NCBI GenBank assembly: GCA_964397045.1
Contig: CAYNHF010000034.1
Span: forward strand, 1-64,000
DNA: 64,000 bases
Source: CAYNHF01 sp964397045
GTDB lineage: Bacteria; Actinomycetota; Acidimicrobiia; Spongiisociales; UBA5794
Reading direction: 5' to 3'
The first letter of the stretch is position 1; each line of letters starts with the position of its first letter. Shown here in pieces: positions 1 to 7,923 of the stretch. Position numbers and translations under genes: made by a program. The notes under the pieces are model-generated. The model saw nothing but the letters and a program-made list of their open reading frames with translations. It did not search any database and had not been told where the DNA came from.

Positions 1-529
1 CGGCGTCGACGAAGAACACATCGGAGCCGGCCTTGGACGTGCGACGGCACATCGCCATGGCTTCGGCTGCCGCGGTGCCCTCGTCCAACAGCGACGAGTT
101 TGCGATCTCCATCCCGGTCAGGTCGGTGACCATCGTCTGGAAATTCAAGATCGCCTCGAGCCGACCCTGGGAGATCTCAGGCTGATACGGCGTGTACGCC
201 GTGTACCAGCCGGGGTTCTCCAGCAGGTTCCGCAGCACCACCGGTGGGGTGTAGGTGCCGTAGTAGCCCATGCCGATCATGGAGGTGTACACCTCGTTCA
301 TGGCAGCGATGGTCCGCAACTCGGAGGCGACTTCGGCTTCCGTCCGCGGCGCCGACAGATCGAGGGGAGCGTCCTGGCGGATCGAAGCCGGCACGGTCAT
401 CTCCATCAGGTCGTCGAGCGACCCCGCACCAATGGTCTCGAGCATGGACGCCACGTCGGCCGCGTCCGGGCCGAGATGGCGTTGGAGGAAGTCGTCGCTC
501 TGGGAAAGCTCATCGAGGCGATGGGTCAT
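1..529 (-). CDS. gcvP: Glycine dehydrogenase (decarboxylating), P-protein, N-terminal part
   Basis: The PLP-dependent P-protein of the glycine cleavage system decarboxylates glycine and passes the aminomethyl group to the lipoyl H-protein. About 176 N-terminal residues are visible and the gene runs off the left edge. The N-terminus (FLQRHLGP, then MLETIG and VPASIR) matches the single-chain GcvP rather than the split GcvPA form. Further in are the family blocks YTSMIGMGYYGTYTP, NPGWYTAYTPYQPEISQG and LLDEGTAAAEAM. The ATG at 529 has an AGGAG ribosome-binding site and sits just below a glycine riboswitch on the same strand, so expression is expected to rise with glycine. Confidence 0.95.
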   Translation of the reverse strand, partial: MTHRLDELSQSDDFLQRHLGPDAADVASMLETIGAGSLDDLMEMTVPASIRQDAPLDLSAPRTEAEVASELRTIAAMNEVYTSMIGMGYYGTYTPPVVLRNLLENPGWYTAYTPYQPEISQGRLEAILNFQTMVTDLTGMEIANSSLLDEGTAAAEAMAMCRRTSKAGSDVFFVDA

Positions 530-562
530 GGGGCGCTCCTGACGTCGGCGAAGCCTGCTGGC

Positions 563-740
563 TGCCCGCTCTGTCATGGAACCTGAGAGATTCGCCGGAC
601 CGACCGGTTTTCCCCTTCGGTGAGGCGTCGTGCGCCTGCTCTCCAGAGGTATCTCTTCCGTGCGGTCTGGGTGCCTGAGAGATTCCCGGGTGGTTGCTCC
701 TTCGGCGCCGGGCACGTGGACCCGGCTCTCCCGCACGTCG
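563..740 (-). promoter_or_regulatory. Tandem glycine riboswitch (two aptamers)
   Basis: On the minus strand two glycine-aptamer cores follow each other. Each has a GGAGAG-type 5' segment (726-732 and about 639-645), a CCGAAGG(A/G)G core and the 3' segment AATCTCTCAGG (about 675-685 and 583-593), separated by a short linker. This is the classical two-aptamer arrangement. It ends roughly 35-55 nt before the gcvP start, where it can control gcvP in response to glycine. Confidence 0.92.
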
Positions 741-820
741 TTGGACGGTACGGGTTCGAGCGTACCAGCCGGAACCCTCGCGCGGGACGGGAATTCCTGG
801 TCACAAACCCAGCCTGCCGG

Positions 821-849
821 TTGACGCTGGGCCGGATCCGACCGATGCT
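821..849 (+). promoter_or_regulatory. Candidate leaderless promoter of pfkA
   Basis: TTGACG at 821-826, a 17-nt spacer and GATGCT at 844-849 lie 6 nt before the pfkA ATG. There is no ribosome-binding site before that ATG, so transcription probably starts at or next to the start codon. The -10 is weak (3 of 6 consensus bases). Confidence 0.45.
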
Positions 850-855
850 GGCCGC

Positions 856-1938
856 ATGCAGCGAGTCGGCATCCTCACATCTGGTGGTGACGCACCCGGC
901 ATGAACGCGGCGATCTGGGCCGTCATCAAACTGGCTGCAGCCCGTGACATCGAGGTGGTCGGGATCGAGCGGGGCTACGACGGCCTCATCGACGGAGCCT
1001 TCCGTCCGCTGACGAGGCTCACCAGCGCAGACAGCCTGGTGCCCGCCAAGGGCCTCGAGTGGCTGGCCGGATCCGGCGGCACGCTGCTCGGATCAAGCAG
1101 GTGCCCTCGCTTCCTCGAGACCGAGGGCCGCGCCGAGGCGTGTCGACAGATGAACGAAGCCGGAATCGACGGCCTCATCGTGGTGGGCGGCAACGGTTCG
1201 CTGACCGGGGCGCATGCGCTGGCAGGCGAGTGCGGCGTCCCCGTCGTTGGCTTGCCGGCTTCGATCGACAACGACATCGGCGGCACGGACACCGCAATCG
1301 GGGTCGACACCGCCCTCAATACCATCATCGAGGCATGCGATCGCATCGCAGATACGGCACGGAGCCACCACCGGGCCTTCATCCTCGAGGTGATGGGAAG
1401 ACGCTCCGGATTCCTCGCCATCGCGGCAGCCGTTGCCATCACGGCGGACGCGGTGTTGGTGCCGGAGAGTCCGAAGGGTGAGGCCGAGATCCTCGATAGG
1501 GTCGAGCAGCTCGTGCGCCGCAGCTTCTCTCCCGAGCGGGAGAAGCGGCGGGTGATCGTGGTGAAGGCTGAGGGGGTCGAAACGTCGAGTATCTCGCTGG
1601 CGGAAGCCCTCGAACGCAGGCTCGAAGATCTCACCGACGTCAGCGTTCGCGCCATGGTGCTCGGGCACATCGTCCGGGGTGGCAGACCTTCCTATCGAGA
1701 TCGGATGATCGCAGGGCGGTTGGCCATGGGCGCGGTCGGTGGCCTGCTGGCGGGAGCCAACGACGTGATGATCGGCTGGGACAGCCCGGTAGGCGAACCG
1801 ACGATCGACGACAACGTCTTCACCGTCCCTCTCGAGGTGGTGATGGAAGAGACGAAGGCCATGCTCGACGGCACCTCCGAAGTCGTGCGCAAGCGAATGG
1901 CGTTGTTCGCCTCGGTCGAAGGAGTTCTCGCATTGTGA
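856..1938 (+). CDS. pfkA: 6-phosphofructokinase
   Basis: The 360-residue protein phosphorylates fructose 6-phosphate in glycolysis. Family motifs are in order: LTSGGDAPGMNA at residues 8-19, GGNGS at 111-115, SIDND (catalytic Asp) at 136-140, MGRRSG for sugar phosphate and GHIVRGG near the C-terminus. Gly at the fourth position of GGNGS favours ATP over pyrophosphate as donor. The usual motif is GGDGS, however, so the Asp that helps bind Mg-ATP is Asn here. The ATG at 856 is chosen because homology begins exactly there; the frame stays open further upstream. It lies divergent to gcvP and its riboswitch. Confidence 0.92.
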   Translation: MQRVGILTSGGDAPGMNAAIWAVIKLAAARDIEVVGIERGYDGLIDGAFRPLTRLTSADSLVPAKGLEWLAGSGGTLLGSSRCPRFLETEGRAEACRQMNEAGIDGLIVVGGNGSLTGAHALAGECGVPVVGLPASIDNDIGGTDTAIGVDTALNTIIEACDRIADTARSHHRAFILEVMGRRSGFLAIAAAVAITADAVLVPESPKGEAEILDRVEQLVRRSFSPEREKRRVIVVKAEGVETSSISLAEALERRLEDLTDVSVRAMVLGHIVRGGRPSYRDRMIAGRLAMGAVGGLLAGANDVMIGWDSPVGEPTIDDNVFTVPLEVVMEETKAMLDGTSEVVRKRMALFASVEGVLAL

Positions 1939-1985
1939 TCTGTGAGACAAGGCCCGCCGCGGGTCGGCCGCAACCCGGACCCGAC

Positions 1986-1991
1986 TAGCGT
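1986..1991 (+). promoter_or_regulatory. -10 element (TAGCGT), leaderless
   Basis: TAGCGT lies 7 nt before the GTG start at 1999. No ribosome-binding site is present. Confidence 0.5.
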
Positions 1992-1998
1992 CACGGTC

Positions 1999-2448
1999 GT
2001 GGCGAGCACCCAGCACTTCACCGGCAAGCTGCGCACCTCCGGGCGTCTGCATTTCGTGCCCGTGCCGCCGGACGAGGCGATGTCGCTCGGGACCCCGGGT
2101 CATGCTCCGGTGGCCGGCACCGCCAACGGCAAGGGAATCCATGCCGTCGTGACGATGAACACCGCCGGTGAGTTCCGGATCCTGCTGAACGCTCCGACTC
2201 GCCAGAAGCTTGCCGTGGAGGCCGGCGACCGCATCGAGTTCGCGCTGACCCCCGATCCGACAGATGCGGCCCCGCCGGTGCCGGACGACCTCGTGGCGGC
2301 CCTGGACGCCATCGACGGAAGCCGGCTGCGGTGGGACACACTGGGTCCCGCTCACCAGAGGGAGTTGCTCATCTGGATCGCCGAGAGCCGGGGCAACTCG
2401 GGACGTTCGCGACGCATCGCCCGCACGCTGGCCCGAATCTGGGAGTGA
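1999..2448 (+). CDS. DUF1905 / YdeI-OmdA family protein
   Basis: The 149-residue protein has an N-terminal DUF1905-like beta domain (FTGKLRTSGRLHFVPVP, GIHAVVTM, EFRILLNA). The C-terminus resembles the YdeI/OmdA (bacteriocin-protection) family: PDDLVAALDA, WDTLGPAHQRELLIWI and a basic RSRRIARTLARI helix. The biochemical role of these proteins is unknown. The GTG start is preferred over an open frame reaching 1942 because a -10-like TAGCGT precedes it at leaderless spacing and the domain begins right after it. The stop lies 4 nt before the GTG of the NADH dehydrogenase gene, so the two are probably cotranscribed. Confidence 0.72.
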   Translation: MASTQHFTGKLRTSGRLHFVPVPPDEAMSLGTPGHAPVAGTANGKGIHAVVTMNTAGEFRILLNAPTRQKLAVEAGDRIEFALTPDPTDAAPPVPDDLVAALDAIDGSRLRWDTLGPAHQRELLIWIAESRGNSGRSRRIARTLARIWE

Positions 2449-2452
2449 TGTC

Positions 2453-3742
2453 GTGCATCTCGATACGCTGATCGTCGGAGGTGGGTTCGGGGGCGCATTT
2501 GCCGCCCGGACGTTGGAGCGCAAGCTGCGGGGCAGGAACCATCGCGCCGCTCTCGTCTCGCCGGAGAACTTCATGTTGTTCTCGCCGCTGCTCCCAGAGG
2601 CTGCCTCCGGGACGATCGAGCCTCGCCACGCGGTGATCCCGCTGCGAGAACTGCTCCGCACCACCGAGGTTGTGGTCGGCTCGGTGACCGGGTTCGACCC
2701 GGTCGCTCGCGAGGCGACCGTCGTCGACGCCGCAGCTGAAGTACACGAGGTCACATTCGAAGCTGCGGTGCTTGCACCCGGATCGGTGCCTGCCACCTTC
2801 CCGATTCCCGGCCTGCTCGAGCACGCAGTTGGCTTCAAGACGCTCCAGGACGCGACGTGGTTGCGCAACCGCGTCCTGCATCAACTGGACGCCGCCGAAG
2901 CGAGCACCAACCCGACCGTCCGGCGCGAACTCCTCACTTTCACCTTTGTCGGAGGCGGCTACGCCGGTGTCGAGGCACTCGCCGAGCTGGATTCGCTCGC
3001 CAGAGACGCTATCCGGTCATATGGGCGGCTGAGCCGCAACGACATGCGATGGGTGCTGATCGAAGCCCAAGATGCCCTGCTCCCCGGCCTCCACCCCCGC
3101 CTGGCTAGATTCACCCGAAAGGCGCTTACCGACCGCGGAATCGAGGTCTCCACCAGCACCCGGCTCAAGAGTTGCGTCGACTCCATCGTCGAAACCTCTG
3201 ACCCCGCCATCGCTCCCTACAGGTCGGGGACCATCGTCTGGACCGCGGGGCAGCGCCCCGCCGATCTGGCCACCGCTTGGGATTTGCCGACCACCGAAGC
3301 AGGTTTCGTTCCGGTCGACGCCGGTATGCGGGTGCAGGGTCATGACGGGCTGTACGCGGTGGGCGACTTCGCGGCCGTGCCCGACCCCGACGGAGGGGTT
3401 TCCCCGAGCACCGCGCAGCATGCGATGCGCCAGGCAGTGGTCGCGGGCACGAACGTCGCCGCCTCAGCAGGGGTGGGCGACCCCACCACATTCACCTATC
3501 GCAACCGGGGTCTCGCGGTCACACTCGGCAAACGTCAGGGAACGGCTCAGGTCAAGTCCCTCACCTTCACCGGCCCGCTGGCATGGTGGATGGGACGGTC
3601 GTACCACCTGCTGATGATGCCCGGGATAGGCAGAAAGGTCCGGATTGTCTCCGATTGGACCATCTCGCTGTTCTTCCGTCGTGACGTCAGCCAACTCGGC
3701 AGCCTGGGGAAGCCCAGCCCCCTCGATGAGCAGACGCGATGA
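2453..3742 (+). CDS. ndh: Type II NADH dehydrogenase (FAD-dependent NADH:quinone oxidoreductase)
   Basis: The 429-residue flavoprotein transfers electrons from NADH to membrane quinone without pumping protons. It has an N-terminal FAD Rossmann motif (IVGGGFGG), the ENFMLFSPLLPE block, a second NAD(H) Rossmann motif (FVGGGYAGVE, about residues 164-173) and the FAD-contacting GLYAVGDFAAVP segment. An amphipathic C-terminal region (WWMGRSYHLLMMPG, SLFFRRDVSQLG) is typical of NDH-2 membrane attachment. The GTG at 2453 follows a GGGAG ribosome-binding site. A larger upstream extension is open but overlaps the previous gene and is not protein-like. Confidence 0.93.
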   Translation: MHLDTLIVGGGFGGAFAARTLERKLRGRNHRAALVSPENFMLFSPLLPEAASGTIEPRHAVIPLRELLRTTEVVVGSVTGFDPVAREATVVDAAAEVHEVTFEAAVLAPGSVPATFPIPGLLEHAVGFKTLQDATWLRNRVLHQLDAAEASTNPTVRRELLTFTFVGGGYAGVEALAELDSLARDAIRSYGRLSRNDMRWVLIEAQDALLPGLHPRLARFTRKALTDRGIEVSTSTRLKSCVDSIVETSDPAIAPYRSGTIVWTAGQRPADLATAWDLPTTEAGFVPVDAGMRVQGHDGLYAVGDFAAVPDPDGGVSPSTAQHAMRQAVVAGTNVAASAGVGDPTTFTYRNRGLAVTLGKRQGTAQVKSLTFTGPLAWWMGRSYHLLMMPGIGRKVRIVSDWTISLFFRRDVSQLGSLGKPSPLDEQTR

Positions 3743-3766
3743 AGCCGGCGAAGTGGTCTGCCGATA

Positions 3767-4378
3767 TCAACCAGGCGGACCGCCTGCTGCGTCGAGCGCT
3801 GCGGCGGCTCGCACCCAGTCATCCCGGATGATCCGACCTCGCGCGATCCGAATGGCGTCCGCCAGGGAACCGATCTCCCCCTCGGTCAAAGTCGCCAGCT
3901 GGCGATAGGTCGTGATGCCCTGTTCGTTGAGGCGGCGCGAGATCGTCGGTCCGACCCCGCGGATCTTCTGGAGATCATCCCTTCGCGCCGGCTCGGCAGG
4001 CTCTTGCCTGCGGTGTACGGGTTCTCCGTCGATCGGCGCCACCACCGCCGTCGCGGCGGGTGCTGCCGGGCGAAGCACCGACCCCGGCCGGAATGGGCGA
4101 CTGCTCAGCACCAGCGCCTCGGGCGTTTGTCCCGCCTGCAGGCCTTCGATCAGCGCCTCCCTGGCAACGATCGTCCGCTGCAGTCGATGTTCCTGCGCAG
4201 CGGCTCGTGCCTCGAGGCGCCGGTACTCGGCTCGTTCCTTGCGCAGCAACTCATCGAGTTCGTCTGCGCGGTTGACGAACAGCCAGTCGCGCAACAGGAA
4301 CCCGATTCCGATGCCGAGCACGCCCGCCAGGAAGAGGAAGAATGCGATCTCCCCCAAGGCGATCGAAATGCCTCTCAT
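3767..4378 (-). CDS. Membrane-anchored helix-hairpin-helix protein
   Basis: The 203-residue protein has one N-terminal membrane helix (about 11-33), a charged coiled-coil stretch (about 35-75), a Pro/Ala-rich linker and a C-terminal helix-hairpin-helix domain (DDLQKIRGVGPTISRRL, then GITTYRQLATL). That domain resembles the one often found at the C-terminus of ribosomal-protein L21-like and flap-endonuclease-like proteins and can bind nucleic acid. The start overlaps the stop of the BON/OmpA gene by 4 bp, so the two are translationally coupled. No function can be assigned; a membrane-to-nucleic-acid tether is only an inference. Confidence 0.7.
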   Translation of the reverse strand: MRGISIALGEIAFFLFLAGVLGIGIGFLLRDWLFVNRADELDELLRKERAEYRRLEARAAAQEHRLQRTIVAREALIEGLQAGQTPEALVLSSRPFRPGSVLRPAAPAATAVVAPIDGEPVHRRQEPAEPARRDDLQKIRGVGPTISRRLNEQGITTYRQLATLTEGEIGSLADAIRIARGRIIRDDWVRAAAALDAAGGPPG

Positions 4379-5877
4379 GGCTCGCTCCGCGCGCCTGCCA
4401 GGACGAAGGTGACCGCCGCTCGCCCGGCATCGCCTTCCGTCTTTGTAGCATCCGGGCTGCCCACCGCATCGACTCGCGTGGGATCGATGCCCCGGCCCAC
4501 CAGGTAGGAGCGCACCACCGCGGCCCGCAACATCCCGTTTTCCCTGTCGGTGACGATGTCGGTATGCCGCGCCGGATGGCCCACCACCCTGATCACAACC
4601 TCGGAGTTCTCGAGCAGGACCAGTGCCATCTCGTCGAGGGCAGCCCTAGCTTCAGTGGTGAGGACGGCATCGCGACCCTCGAACCACTCGAGTCCCGTGG
4701 CCACCGTCTCCAGCTCTCTTATCACGGCAGCAGGCGTGAGGCGCAGATCGGTGGTCACCAGGTTGCCGCCCAGGCGCGCCGTCACCACTGCGATTCGAGC
4801 GGGCGCTGCCGGGTCGGTGACCACTCCGAACAGGGCGATGGAGCCACGGTCGACGCGAATGCTCCAAGGATCGAGCGTAGATGTGGAAGGGATGAGGGCC
4901 GCGATCTGGTCCGGCCAGTCGACCTCGGCACTGTTCGGTGCCAGTACCAACGCTTCGCGGCTGATGCGGATGGCTCCGTAGGTGCCCTCCACGGCGGCGA
5001 GCACCTTCTGCAACTGTTCTCTGCCGACCAGGCCGGTCAACGTGATGCCGGCAGGGCTCCGTTCGATGCTCAGCCAGGGCTGCTGTGGCTCGGTGACGCT
5101 GAGCGAGTCCACCACCGCCGATATTCCGACCGATCGCAAGGCGGCCGCGACCCGGGCCCTGACATCCACGGTCGCCACCGCACCCGTGACCAAGACCCGA
5201 CCACTTCCAAACGCGAGAGTCACATGGGAGAAAGGTGCGACAGCCTCGATGGCGGGTGCTACCTCGCCCAGCCACTCGACCGACTTCACAGCTCTAGTCT
5301 CTCGCAGTCGATCTCGAACCCTGTCTTCCCCAACAGCTGCTTCGGCAGCAGCGAGGATGGCTGCGTGTGACCCGTCGTCTGCCACCAAACCACGCAGCGT
5401 GATTCTGCCGTCTTCCACCACCACCGTGACCGAAGGATCTACCGCCTCCGGGTCGACCTCGAGTTCGGTTCGGGCAGCCACGATCTGGACTTCCGTATGG
5501 ATGGCGCGCAATCCCGGGATCCCGGCCGTGAGCGCCAGGGCGTGAGCCACGTCGCTCTCGGTACCCCGGCCCGTCAGGTACACCTCTCTGCCGTCGACAT
5601 GGGCGCTGAGGCGCGGGCCGCCGATTTGGGCCGCATCCTGCGCTCGAGCAGTGAGGTGAACGTCCGTCTTCCGCAAGCCGACGACGGTACCGATCAACAC
5701 AACGATCAGCAACGCAGCGGACAACCCGAGCAGCACCGGCCAATGTGGCTTGCGGTGGCGTGACGAGAGTTGAGCGATACCGGGCAACAGAGCTCCAACA
5801 ATCCGATTCTCAGCAGCGAGGCTGCTCCCTGAGTCATCGGGCGAAACCCTCTGCCGCGTGAGGCTTTTGCCCCTCAC
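4375..5877 (-). CDS. BON-domain / OmpA-like membrane protein
   Basis: The 500-residue protein has a cytoplasmic N-terminus, a single membrane helix (about 47-68) and a long extracytoplasmic part. That part contains several BON-like repeats, for example VYLTGRGTESDVAHALAL, ITLRGLVADDG and VLVTGAVATVDVRA. A C-terminal OmpA-like peptidoglycan-binding module includes VVIRVVGHPA, then NGMLRAAVVRSYLVGRGIDPTRV. The layout resembles mycobacterial OmpATb/ArfA but has more BON-like repeats. A cell-envelope role is likely. It is the first gene of a two-gene unit with the membrane helix-hairpin-helix protein and diverges from dnaK. Confidence 0.78.
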   Translation of the reverse strand: MRGKSLTRQRVSPDDSGSSLAAENRIVGALLPGIAQLSSRHRKPHWPVLLGLSAALLIVVLIGTVVGLRKTDVHLTARAQDAAQIGGPRLSAHVDGREVYLTGRGTESDVAHALALTAGIPGLRAIHTEVQIVAARTELEVDPEAVDPSVTVVVEDGRITLRGLVADDGSHAAILAAAEAAVGEDRVRDRLRETRAVKSVEWLGEVAPAIEAVAPFSHVTLAFGSGRVLVTGAVATVDVRARVAAALRSVGISAVVDSLSVTEPQQPWLSIERSPAGITLTGLVGREQLQKVLAAVEGTYGAIRISREALVLAPNSAEVDWPDQIAALIPSTSTLDPWSIRVDRGSIALFGVVTDPAAPARIAVVTARLGGNLVTTDLRLTPAAVIRELETVATGLEWFEGRDAVLTTEARAALDEMALVLLENSEVVIRVVGHPARHTDIVTDRENGMLRAAVVRSYLVGRGIDPTRVDAVGSPDATKTEGDAGRAAVTFVLAGARSEP

Positions 5878-5955
5878 ACGCGCCAGGTGGGTGGGCTCCG
5901 ACTGTCGTCGGATTCTGCCGATCCAAGCTGACTCCCGGAGAGAAGAAACCCGGAA

Positions 5956-5985
5956 TATGACAATGGTGCACTCAGGTTATAAGAT
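5956..5985 (+). promoter_or_regulatory. dnaK promoter with degenerate HspR (HAIR) site
   Basis: A -35-like ATGACA (5957-5962), a 17-nt spacer and a -10-like TAAGAT (5980-5985) precede dnaK. Overlapping them is TATGACA-N7-ACTCAGG (5956-5976), which fits the HspR operator CTTGAGT-N7-ACTCAAG well in the right half (6/7) but poorly in the left (3/7). The operon encodes HspR, so autorepression is expected. Confidence 0.5.
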
Positions 5986-6045
5986 GCGTACCAACTAAGA
6001 CGTAAGCCGCGAGCGCCGGGTGCGCTCGTTGTGAAAGGAGCAAAC

Positions 6046-7890
6046 ATGGGACGAGCGGTAGGCATCGACCTGGGTACCACCAACTCGGTCGTCGCCACAC
6101 TCGACGGCGGTGACCCGAGTGTCATCAGCAATGCGGAGGGGCATCGAACGACCCCATCCGTCGTCGCCTTCTCCAAGGGAGGCGAGGTGCTGGTGGGAGA
6201 TCAGGCGAAACGCCAATCGATCACCAATCCCGACCGCACCGTGCGTTCGGTCAAGCGCCACATGGGCACCGACTGGACGACCGAAATCGACGGCACGACC
6301 TACACCGCCCAGGAGATATCGGCTCGCATCCTCCAGAAACTCAAGCGCGATGCTGAGGCGTACCTCGGCGAGGATGTCACTGAGGCGGTCATCACGGTTC
6401 CCGCCTACTTCGGAGACGCGCAACGCCAGGCAACCAAAGAAGCCGGGCAGATCGCCGGTCTCGAAGTGCTTCGGATCGTGAACGAGCCGACGGCTGCCTC
6501 GCTGGCCTATGGCATGGACAAGAGCAGCGACCACCTCATCCTGGTGTACGACCTCGGTGGCGGAACGTTCGACGTTTCCGTGCTCGAGATCGGCGAAGGT
6601 GTATTCGAGGTGAAGTCGACCAGCGGCGATACCGGCCTGGGTGGCGACGACTGGGATGACCGTGTCATCGAGTGGCTGGTGAAGGGTTTCAAGAACGACC
6701 ACGGCGTCGATCTCTCCACAGATCCGATGGCCATGACCCGGCTCAAGGAAGCAGCAGAGAAGGCCAAAATCGAACTCTCCTCGGTCGCCGAGACGGAGAT
6801 CAATCTTCCCTTCATCACCGCCACCAACGAAGGCCCGATCCACCTCCTCCAGACGCTGACCCGGTCAGAGTTCGAGCAGATGACAGAGGACCTGGTGGAA
6901 CGCACCAGGGCACCTTTCGAGGCAGCCATCAAGGATGCAGGCGTATCGACGAGTGACATCGACCACGTGATTTTGGTGGGTGGCTCGACGCGTGCGCCTT
7001 CGGTCCAGAAGCTGGTCACGGAACTGGCGGGCAAGGAACCTCACAAGGGCGTCAACCCGGACGAGGTAGTAGCGCTGGGCGCTGCGGTTCAGGCCGGCGT
7101 GCTCAAGGGAGACGTCAAAGGCATCCTGCTGCTCGACGTCACGCCGCTCACGCTCGGCGTCGAGACCGAGGGTGGAGTGTTCACCAAGATGATCGAACGC
7201 AACACCACGATTCCGACGTCACGCAACGAGATCTTTACCACCGCGGCAGACGGCCAGCCCGAGGTCGAGATCCACGTTCTCCAGGGCGAACGTACCATGG
7301 CAGGCGACAACAAGTCACTGGGCAAGTTCAAGCTGCCCGGTATCCCGCCTGCGCCGCGTGGGGTGCCGCAGATCAAGGTGACATTCGACATCGACGCCAA
7401 CGGCATCGTTGCGGTGTCTGCCGAGGATCTCGGGACCGGTAAGTCGCAGCAGGTGACCATCACCGGCGGCACAGCGCTGTCGCAGGACGAGATCGACGAC
7501 ATGGTGAAGAACGCCGAATCGCACGCCAACGAGGACGCGACGCGCAAGGAGGCAGCGGAGGCTCGCAACCAGGCGGACCACGCGGCCTACACCATCGAGA
7601 AGCAGCTCAACGAGCACGGCGACAAGCTGAGCGACTCCGAGCGGCAGGATCTCGAAGACAAGATCACCGCGGTCCGCAAGGCGTTGGCAGATGACGCGGA
7701 CGCGGCCACGTTGAAGTCGGCCACCGAGGAGCTGCAACAGGCTTCCCAGCTGCTGGGGCAGAAGATCTATGAAGCTTCAGCCGCCCAGCAGGCGGACACC
7801 GCGGACGCCTCGGATGCCGATAGCGGCGAAGGCGAGGAAGAAGTGGTCGAGGCCGAGATCATCGACGAGGGTGAGGGTGACGGCAACTAG
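6046..7890 (+). CDS. dnaK: Chaperone DnaK (Hsp70)
   Basis: The 614-residue ATP-driven chaperone folds and protects cytoplasmic proteins with GrpE and DnaJ. It begins with the nucleotide-binding motif GIDLGTTNS, followed by YDLGGGTFDVSVL and VGGSTRAPSVQ. The substrate-binding domain starts near LLLDVTPLTLGVET. The C-terminal lid is helical and ends in an acidic tail (EGEEEVVEAEIIDEGEG). The ATG at 6046 follows a strong AAAGGAG site; an in-frame GTG at 6031 lies upstream of that site and is unlikely. It is the first gene of dnaK-grpE-dnaJ-hspR. Confidence 0.98.
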   Translation: MGRAVGIDLGTTNSVVATLDGGDPSVISNAEGHRTTPSVVAFSKGGEVLVGDQAKRQSITNPDRTVRSVKRHMGTDWTTEIDGTTYTAQEISARILQKLKRDAEAYLGEDVTEAVITVPAYFGDAQRQATKEAGQIAGLEVLRIVNEPTAASLAYGMDKSSDHLILVYDLGGGTFDVSVLEIGEGVFEVKSTSGDTGLGGDDWDDRVIEWLVKGFKNDHGVDLSTDPMAMTRLKEAAEKAKIELSSVAETEINLPFITATNEGPIHLLQTLTRSEFEQMTEDLVERTRAPFEAAIKDAGVSTSDIDHVILVGGSTRAPSVQKLVTELAGKEPHKGVNPDEVVALGAAVQAGVLKGDVKGILLLDVTPLTLGVETEGGVFTKMIERNTTIPTSRNEIFTTAADGQPEVEIHVLQGERTMAGDNKSLGKFKLPGIPPAPRGVPQIKVTFDIDANGIVAVSAEDLGTGKSQQVTITGGTALSQDEIDDMVKNAESHANEDATRKEAAEARNQADHAAYTIEKQLNEHGDKLSDSERQDLEDKITAVRKALADDADAATLKSATEELQQASQLLGQKIYEASAAQQADTADASDADSGEGEEEVVEAEIIDEGEGDGN

Positions 7891-7910
7891 CCGTCACCCT
7901 ACGCTCACCC
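7869..7910 (+). promoter_or_regulatory. Intercistronic hairpin between dnaK and grpE
   Basis: A perfect inner stem GGTGACGGC/GCCGTCACC (7876-7884/7890-7898) closes a 5-nt loop containing most of the dnaK stop codon. After a 5-nt bulge an outer stem GGGTGAG/CTCACCC (7869-7875/7904-7910) extends it to about 16 bp. There is no T-tract, so it is more likely an mRNA-stabilising or attenuating element than a full terminator. Confidence 0.6.
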
Positions 7911-7923
7911 AAGAACGGTCACC

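Noticed and set aside
1093..2868. Long minus-strand open frame (591 codons) opposite pfkA and ndh
   Set aside because: It is antisense to three clearly homologous genes, is rich in Arg/His/Gly/Pro typical of high-GC shadow frames, and has no recognisable domain or ribosome-binding site.
4342..5370. Plus-strand open frame (342 codons) opposite the BON/OmpA gene
   Set aside because: It is an antisense shadow; the minus-strand product has a membrane helix, BON repeats and an OmpA-like domain.
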